The translations under genes were made by a program, and so were the position numbers. The notes beneath the pieces are model-generated. The model was given only the letters and a program-made list of their open reading frames with translations, ran no database searches and was not told where the DNA came from. From positions 1 to 64,000 of the forward strand of contig DAIDHQ010000042.1 of assembly GCA_027459645.1 (NCBI GenBank): 64,000 nt of DNA, in the 5' to 3' direction. Below, piece by piece: positions 59,879-64,000 of the stretch (positions within the stretch are counted from its first letter, which is position 1; every line of letters begins with the position of its first letter). The stretch is from Vulcanimicrobiota bacterium. Its GTDB lineage: Bacteria; Vulcanimicrobiota; Vulcanimicrobiia; Vulcanimicrobiales; Vulcanimicrobiaceae.

Positions 59879-60492
59879 CCCTTAACGGTCGTGTCGTCGA
59901 ACGAATACGAGCGAACGAGCGTCGAACCGGCGAATCCGTCGATGCGCAGCGGCAGCTGCGATTTCGGATCGAGATAGAGCACTTCGCGCGTCATGCCGTC
60001 GTCGGTTGCTGGATCGGCAACCGTAAGCGTATACGACTCGACGCTCTTCTCGCCGAGCTTTGCCGATGCAACGCTCATCTCACCCTTCGTCGCCTGTGCG
60101 TGCTTCAAGATCGCCGGAAAGCTCAGATCGACGATCGTGTAGCCGCGCAGCGACGTGACGAGCGGATCTTTCAGCGAAACGGTCTTCTTAAACATGCTCG
60201 CCATGCCGCTGCTCTTGCGCGCCGTGACGGAATCGCCGCCGCTCCACGAAACGGCCGAACCGGCGTTCGGACCCGAGCGGATCGACATCGAGATGGAATT
60301 CGGTTTTTCGAACGTGTAATCGAAGACGCTGTTGCGCGATTCGGAACCCTTGGTCTCGTGCACGTGAACCGTCGTGTGGTAGCTCTTCATCGACGACACG
60401 GCACTGGCAAAACCACCGAGCGGATCGAGGCCCGGCGAAGCGGCCAGCGTGCCGGCTAAGAGCGCGATCAGGACGAGCGGCAATCTTCTCAT
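59875..60492 (-). CDS. LolA-like periplasmic protein
   Basis: 205 residues with a signal peptide (PLVLIALLAGTLAASPG). Domain pattern resembles LolA/LolB or DUF1571: FASAVSSMKSYHTTVHVHE, FDYTFEKPNSISMSI, and REVLYLDPKSQLPLRIDGF near the end. It could carry lipoproteins or lipids across the periplasm, supporting a second membrane. Divergent from the carotenoid oxygenase gene. Confidence 0.7.
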   Translation of the reverse strand: MRRLPLVLIALLAGTLAASPGLDPLGGFASAVSSMKSYHTTVHVHETKGSESRNSVFDYTFEKPNSISMSIRSGPNAGSAVSWSGGDSVTARKSSGMASMFKKTVSLKDPLVTSLRGYTIVDLSFPAILKHAQATKGEMSVASAKLGEKSVESYTLTVADPATDDGMTREVLYLDPKSQLPLRIDGFAGSTLVRSYSFDDTTVKG

Positions 60493-60538
60493 GGGAGGAA
60501 CTTTGGGGTGTTCGCTCGTCGAGCCTGCAGCAAAGCGG

Positions 60539-60561
60539 GCGGCTCTGCGCGAAAGAGCCGC
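60539..60561 (+). promoter_or_regulatory. Hairpin abutting the carotenoid oxygenase start
   Basis: Perfect 8-bp stem GCGGCTCT, loop GCGCGAA, AGAGCCGC, ending two bases before the ATG at 60564. It covers the place where a ribosome site should be, and no Shine-Dalgarno is visible. It may control translation. Confidence 0.5.
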
Positions 60562-60563
60562 TC

Positions 60564-61943
60564 ATGTTTGGCGATCTCGCGAACGCGCCGCCGCACGTCC
60601 TCGAAGTCGAAGGAACGCTGCCGGATTGGCTTCGCGGCACCTACGTCCGCAACGGCCCCGCCCGTTTTGGATTCCCCGGAGATGCCTCGGTCCGGCACTG
60701 GTTCGATGGGATGGCGTATCTGCAGCGCTTTGCGTTCGAAGATGGCCGCATCGCCTTCAACGCGCGCTTCGTCGAAAGCCGCGCGTATGGCGCTGCGTTG
60801 AAGGGCCGCCGGCCCTTCGACGCCTTCGGCACGCTCGCCGAGTTTTCGCCGCGCAATCTTTTCGGACGTCCGTTGGGTGCGACGCTGACCGATAATCCCA
60901 ACGTCAACGTTGCGCGCTACGGCGAAGCCTTCGTTGCGCTGACCGAAGTCGGTCTGCCGCGGTGCTTCGATCCGCTCACGCTCGAAACGTCGAACGAATT
61001 TCGCTTCGACGACGGCATCGGAACGGGATACACGACCGCGCACCCGGTCTACGCGAACGGGTCGTGGATCAATTACACGTTGAAATTCGGGCCGGTTAAT
61101 CGCTATCTGATCTGGTCGATGAACGAGCGCGGCGCTCGCACGGTGCTTGCGTCGATCTCGGCTCCGCGCGCATCGTACGTCCACAGCATCGGGCTCTCGC
61201 GGCGCTACGCGATCCTCGTCGAGTTTCCGTATACGGCCAACGCGCTTGCGATTGCCTTCAGTGGGAAGCCGTTTATCGAGAATTTCCACTGGAACGGCGC
61301 TGCGCCATCGCGCTTCCACCTCGTCGATCTCTCCGGCGAAAGGCCCGTGCGCACGTGTGAAGGCGAAGCGTTCTTCTGCTTCCACCACGTGCATGCGTTC
61401 GACGACGGAGACGACGTCGTCGTCGATCTCGTCGGCTACGACGACGCGACCGTGGTTGCAGATCTCTCGATCGAACGTTTGCGTGCTGGGAACGGCGTCC
61501 GCACGCCGGGTATCGGCATTCGTCGCTATCGCGTGTCACCGCAACGCGGAACGGCCGAACGCGAACGCATTGCGCCCGAACCCATGCGCGTCGAATTACC
61601 GCGCGTCAATACGCGGGTCGACGGCCGCGCGCGCTACTATTACGCACCGCGTTTCTCCAACGATGCGTTTACCAGTGAGGCGCTGGTTCGCGTCGACGTG
61701 GAGAACGGGTCGACCGCTACGTGGTCGCACCCGGGAGACGCTCCCGCAGAGGCGATCTTCGTCGGTCGCCCCGGAGCGAGCGCGGAAAACGACGGCGTGC
61801 TCCTGACGGTCGTGCACTCGGCGGCGCAGAGCGAAAGCGCCCTCGTCGTGCTCGACGCCTCGACCTTTGAGGAATGCGCGCGCGCCCGGACGGGCGTCCC
61901 GCTGCCGCTCGGGTTCCACGGGCAGTTTTTTCGCTCCACGTAA
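60564..61943 (+). CDS. Carotenoid cleavage oxygenase family protein
   Basis: 459 residues of the seven-bladed carotenoid-oxygenase fold. The four iron-binding histidines fit TTAHPV, YVHSIG, FHHVHAF and GFHGQFF. The N-terminus VEGTLPDWLRGTYVRNGPARFG is the family lead. The enzyme cleaves double bonds of carotenoids, apocarotenoids or stilbenes with oxygen. No ribosome site precedes the ATG, and a hairpin lies at the start. A P450 gene starts 1.4 kb downstream, but a link is not shown. Confidence 0.94.
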   Translation: MFGDLANAPPHVLEVEGTLPDWLRGTYVRNGPARFGFPGDASVRHWFDGMAYLQRFAFEDGRIAFNARFVESRAYGAALKGRRPFDAFGTLAEFSPRNLFGRPLGATLTDNPNVNVARYGEAFVALTEVGLPRCFDPLTLETSNEFRFDDGIGTGYTTAHPVYANGSWINYTLKFGPVNRYLIWSMNERGARTVLASISAPRASYVHSIGLSRRYAILVEFPYTANALAIAFSGKPFIENFHWNGAAPSRFHLVDLSGERPVRTCEGEAFFCFHHVHAFDDGDDVVVDLVGYDDATVVADLSIERLRAGNGVRTPGIGIRRYRVSPQRGTAERERIAPEPMRVELPRVNTRVDGRARYYYAPRFSNDAFTSEALVRVDVENGSTATWSHPGDAPAEAIFVGRPGASAENDGVLLTVVHSAAQSESALVVLDASTFEECARARTGVPLPLGFHGQFFRST

Positions 61944-61983
61944 AAGCGGCAGGCCCCGTTGGGCAATCTGCCAAGAAGGCAGG

Positions 61984-62583
61984 ATGAAAGCAGCGCTCGT
62001 CAGCGGGTCGCTCGTGCTCGCGCTGGCCCTTGCATCGTGCAACGGCGGCGGCGGCACGAATCCGGCGCCCGCGCCTTCACCGACCGCCACACCGTGCGTC
62101 CTGCCGGTGGGAACCTCGGCAACGTCTTCGACGTTCGCTGCGAGCTCCGCGAGCGGCGTCAACTATATCGTCCCGGCGATCGACAATACGATCGACACGA
62201 TGTCGGCAGGCACGTTGACGGTGGGAAGCGGCGCACAACTGACGACTGCGATCGCCAACGGAACGTGCATCACGAGCGCTCCGCCGGGCTCGACGATCTA
62301 TCAGTTCATCGCGATGACGGCCGTCGGATCGTCGGTCACCTTCCCGACGATCCCGGGTTGGACGTTTACGTTCCCGGCGGCGGTTTCGACCAGCGGAAGG
62401 ACGTTCGCGTTCTACCAGTACGCACCGAGCGCAACGAATCCGTTCGTCGGAACGTGGACGCAGGTGCTCGGCAACGGCGTCGTGGCGGGGCAAAACGTTT
62501 CGTTTGCCGCGGGCGGAACCGGATTCACGCTGCAAGCCTCTGCCGCGCAGGGACAGATCTTCGCGCTGACCAGCACGCCTTAG
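61984..62583 (+). CDS. Lipoprotein of unknown function
   Basis: I chose the ATG at 61984 with AAGG upstream; the track start lies in the previous gene. 199 residues with lipobox LASC and a Gly/Asn/Pro linker (NGGGGTNPAPAPSPTATP). The mature part is beta-rich and Thr/Ser-rich, ending GTGFTLQASAAQGQIFALT. No family recognised. The end overlaps the convergent LOG gene by four bases. Confidence 0.75.
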   Translation: MKAALVSGSLVLALALASCNGGGGTNPAPAPSPTATPCVLPVGTSATSSTFAASSASGVNYIVPAIDNTIDTMSAGTLTVGSGAQLTTAIANGTCITSAPPGSTIYQFIAMTAVGSSVTFPTIPGWTFTFPAAVSTSGRTFAFYQYAPSATNPFVGTWTQVLGNGVVAGQNVSFAAGGTGFTLQASAAQGQIFALTSTP

Positions 62584-63119
62584 GCCAGCCCGAGAACCTT
62601 CAACATCTCTTCGATCGTCGACGCGACGCGCAGTAGCGCGCGCGTTTCGGCGCGCACGAAGCCGTCGCGTTGCATGCGATCGTAGAGCGCGAGCAGTTCG
62701 TCGTAGAATCCGCCCTCGTTGAGTAGCCCGATGGGTTTGCCGTGAATGCCGAGCTGGCGCCACGTCAGAATTTCGTGGAACTCGTCCATGCTGCCGAAGC
62801 CGCCCGGCAAGGCGATAAATGCGTCGCTGAGCTCGGCCATCATTGCTTTGCGTTCGTGCATCGTTTCCACGACGTAGAGCCGCGAGACGCCGTTGTGTGC
62901 GACCTCGGCGCTCGCTAACGCGTCGGGAATCACGCCGAGCACCTCGCCGCCCTCGGCGAGCGCGGCATCGGCGACGGCTCCCATCAAGCCGACCCGGCCG
63001 CCGCCATAGACGATTCCGTAGCCGGCTCGCACGATCGCTCGCGCGGCGTTGGCGGCCGCGTCGACGTAGCGTGGATCGTTGCCCGGGCGGGCGCCGCAGA
63101 AGATGCAGATTCGAGGCAT
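62580..63119 (-). CDS. LOG family protein (TIGR00730, cytokinin-activating-like phosphoribohydrolase)
   Basis: I chose the ATG at 63119; the track start adds unlikely residues. 179 residues with the LOG/lysine-decarboxylase-like signature: IYGGG-type VYGGGRVGLMGAVAD, EMMAELSDA-type MMAELSDAFIALPGGFGSMDEF. The usual PGGxGTxxE has Ser for Thr. LOG enzymes release free base from nucleoside 5'-monophosphates. Divergent from the SUI1-like gene across 22 bases. Confidence 0.9.
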   Translation of the reverse strand: MPRICIFCGARPGNDPRYVDAAANAARAIVRAGYGIVYGGGRVGLMGAVADAALAEGGEVLGVIPDALASAEVAHNGVSRLYVVETMHERKAMMAELSDAFIALPGGFGSMDEFHEILTWRQLGIHGKPIGLLNEGGFYDELLALYDRMQRDGFVRAETRALLRVASTIEEMLKVLGLA

Positions 63120-63141
63120 GCCGGTGCAGAAGTTTCCCGGC

Positions 63142-63397
63142 ATGCGGAGCAAACCTGCGATGCCGAACGACGGCGTCATTCGCGTGGCGCGCGAACGCCG
63201 CCGGGCGAGCGTGGTCAGTATCGTGCACGGCCTTGGCGAGCGGGAGATCGACGAGATTGCCAAAGCGTTGAAACGCTATTGCGGCACCGGGGGGTACGAG
63301 CAAGCATGGAGTCGTCGAAATCCAGGGAGACCACCGCGACAAGATCGTCGCCTGGTTCGCCGAGCAAGGGCGAAAGGCCAAGATCGCCGGCGGCTGA
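63142..63397 (+). pseudogene. SUI1/eIF1-like translation factor gene, frameshifted
   Basis: In one frame the first part reads [34 protein letters not shown], and after one base is skipped in the run GGGGGG (63289-63294) the other frame continues [20 protein letters not shown] and ends KAKIAGG with TGA at 63395. Together this is a complete SUI1/YciH domain of about 84 residues. Either a real frameshift, a sequencing or assembly error in the G run, or programmed slippage. The P450 ORF starts inside its 3' part in yet another frame. Confidence 0.75.
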
Positions 63398-64000
63398 GAT
63401 TCCGGGGCCGAGCGTTTGGGAAACGCTGCGCCGGCTCTCGCACGCCCCCTTCTTGCGTCTTCCGGGGTTTCTGAGCGACGTCGCCGACCGGTACGGACCG
63501 GTCGTTGCCTTTCATCTGCCGTGGCGGCGCTTCGTGCTGGTCAACGACGCCGACGCCGTTAAAGACGTGCTCGTGACGCAGCAGCACGCGTTCGTAAAAT
63601 CGTTTGGCGCGCGCGCATTACGCAATCTGCTTGGCGACGGTTTGCTTACGAGCGAAGAACCCAAACACCGCCAGATGCGCAGGATCGTGCAACCGGCGTT
63701 TCATCGCGAACGGATCGCACGCTATGCCGAAGTCATGCGCGCCCGGGCGCAAGAGTGGACGGCGTCGCAACGAGCCGGCAGGACGATCGACATGGCGGCC
63801 GAGATGAGCGCGCTCACGCTGCGCATCGCGGGTGAAACCCTCTTCGGCATCGATACCGCACCGCAAGCGGAGCAGGTGCGCGACGCGCTGGACGATGCGA
63901 TGGAAACCTATCCGGCCGCGCTCGGACCGTTCGGTCCTTTGATGCGGCGTTTGCCGTTCGTTTCGAGCACGCGCCGGTTCGAATCTGCGCGCAAACGTCT
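63306..64000 (+). CDS. Cytochrome P450, 3' truncated by the window end
   Basis: Open frame from ATG 63306 to the edge, not in the track because no stop is reached. The P450 N-terminus is clear from [72 protein letters not shown] and [16 protein letters not shown]. The I-helix, ExxR and heme Cys lie outside the window. The first ~32 residues (Ser/Arg-rich) overlap the SUI1 coding part; no other in-frame start is closer to the conserved region. Confidence 0.88.
   Translation, partial: MESSKSRETTATRSSPGSPSKGERPRSPAAEIPGPSVWETLRRLSHAPFLRLPGFLSDVADRYGPVVAFHLPWRRFVLVNDADAVKDVLVTQQHAFVKSFGARALRNLLGDGLLTSEEPKHRQMRRIVQPAFHRERIARYAEVMRARAQEWTASQRAGRTIDMAAEMSALTLRIAGETLFGIDTAPQAEQVRDALDDAMETYPAALGPFGPLMRRLPFVSSTRRFESARKR

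Noticed and set aside
1-64000. tRNA, rRNA, CRISPR arrays, IS elements, rho-independent terminators
   Set aside because: I found no cloverleaf, no rRNA segment, no regular spacer array, no transposase and no GC hairpin followed by a T run that I could support.

Overview
This is a gene-dense, high-GC bacterial chromosome window with no rRNA, tRNA, CRISPR array, prophage or insertion sequence that I can recognise. No gap between genes exceeds 300 bases. Lipoboxes, a LolA-like protein, FtsEX with an EnvC-like hydrolase, MinCDE, RodA, a PHA operon and a MoxR/DUF58/SpoIIM/RDD set suggest an environmental bacterium with an outer membrane. The gene mix would fit Candidatus Eremiobacterota (WPS-2) or a relative. 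That placement is an inference from gene content, not from a marker gene.

Layout. 1-3394: the 3' part of a very large hybrid histidine kinase / PP2C phosphatase, with an abrupt codon-use change near 1190. 3395-4029: a GIY-YIG nuclease gene bracketed by two pairs of palindromic repeats in opposite orientation. 4030-7688 (minus): a PHA operon with two SDR reductases, PhaC and an XRE regulator. 7763-10047: a prepilin-like protein, a membrane protein with its winged-helix regulator and a probable operator, and a MOSC protein. 10098-14763: a membrane protein, DUF4129, DUF4350, MoxR and DUF58 in one overlapping operon. 14778-19208: an NAD-dependent epimerase, a zinc-ribbon-like protein, SpoIIM, a divergent RDD protein and a DUF697 protein. 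19220-25525: an M48 protease, then divergent minC-minD-minD-minE-rodA with two different MinD paralogues. 25562-34139: secreted lipase, methyltransferase, LRR-like protein, tandem PilZ protein, RNase E/G and a beta-propeller lipoprotein.

34149-41738 (minus) is one tight operon: ftsE, ftsX, histidine kinase, response regulator with a GGDEF-type domain, EnvC-like M23 hydrolase and two S41 proteases. It links a division ABC module to a two-component pair and to wall hydrolases. 41786-46276: acyl-CoA dehydrogenase, secreted peroxiredoxin, a secreted unknown, RmuC and a DLH-fold hydrolase. 46330-50724: a YeiE-like LysR regulator diverging from a solute-binding protein, a DsrE-like secreted protein, a TsdA-like diheme cytochrome and a YeiH transporter, which looks like a sulfur-oxyanion module. 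50866-55161: one giant 2-oxoglutarate dehydrogenase gene carrying two lipoyl domains, a PSBD, E2 and E1. 55171-62583: small membrane protein, CMD protein, secreted proteins, S9 peptidase, SCP2 protein, LolA-like protein, carotenoid oxygenase and a lipoprotein. 62580-64000: LOG protein, a frameshifted SUI1/eIF1-like gene and the start of a P450.

The strongest unexplained signal is the dispersed repeat family. Full copies read TGTCATCCTGAGCGGAG, then a variable hairpin with a GAA loop, then GCGTAGACGAAGGACC. Four full copies flank the GIY-YIG gene in inverted arrangement. Other copies lie inside minD and the 2-oxoglutarate dehydrogenase gene without breaking the frame, and one half copy lies at the end of the acyl-CoA dehydrogenase gene.
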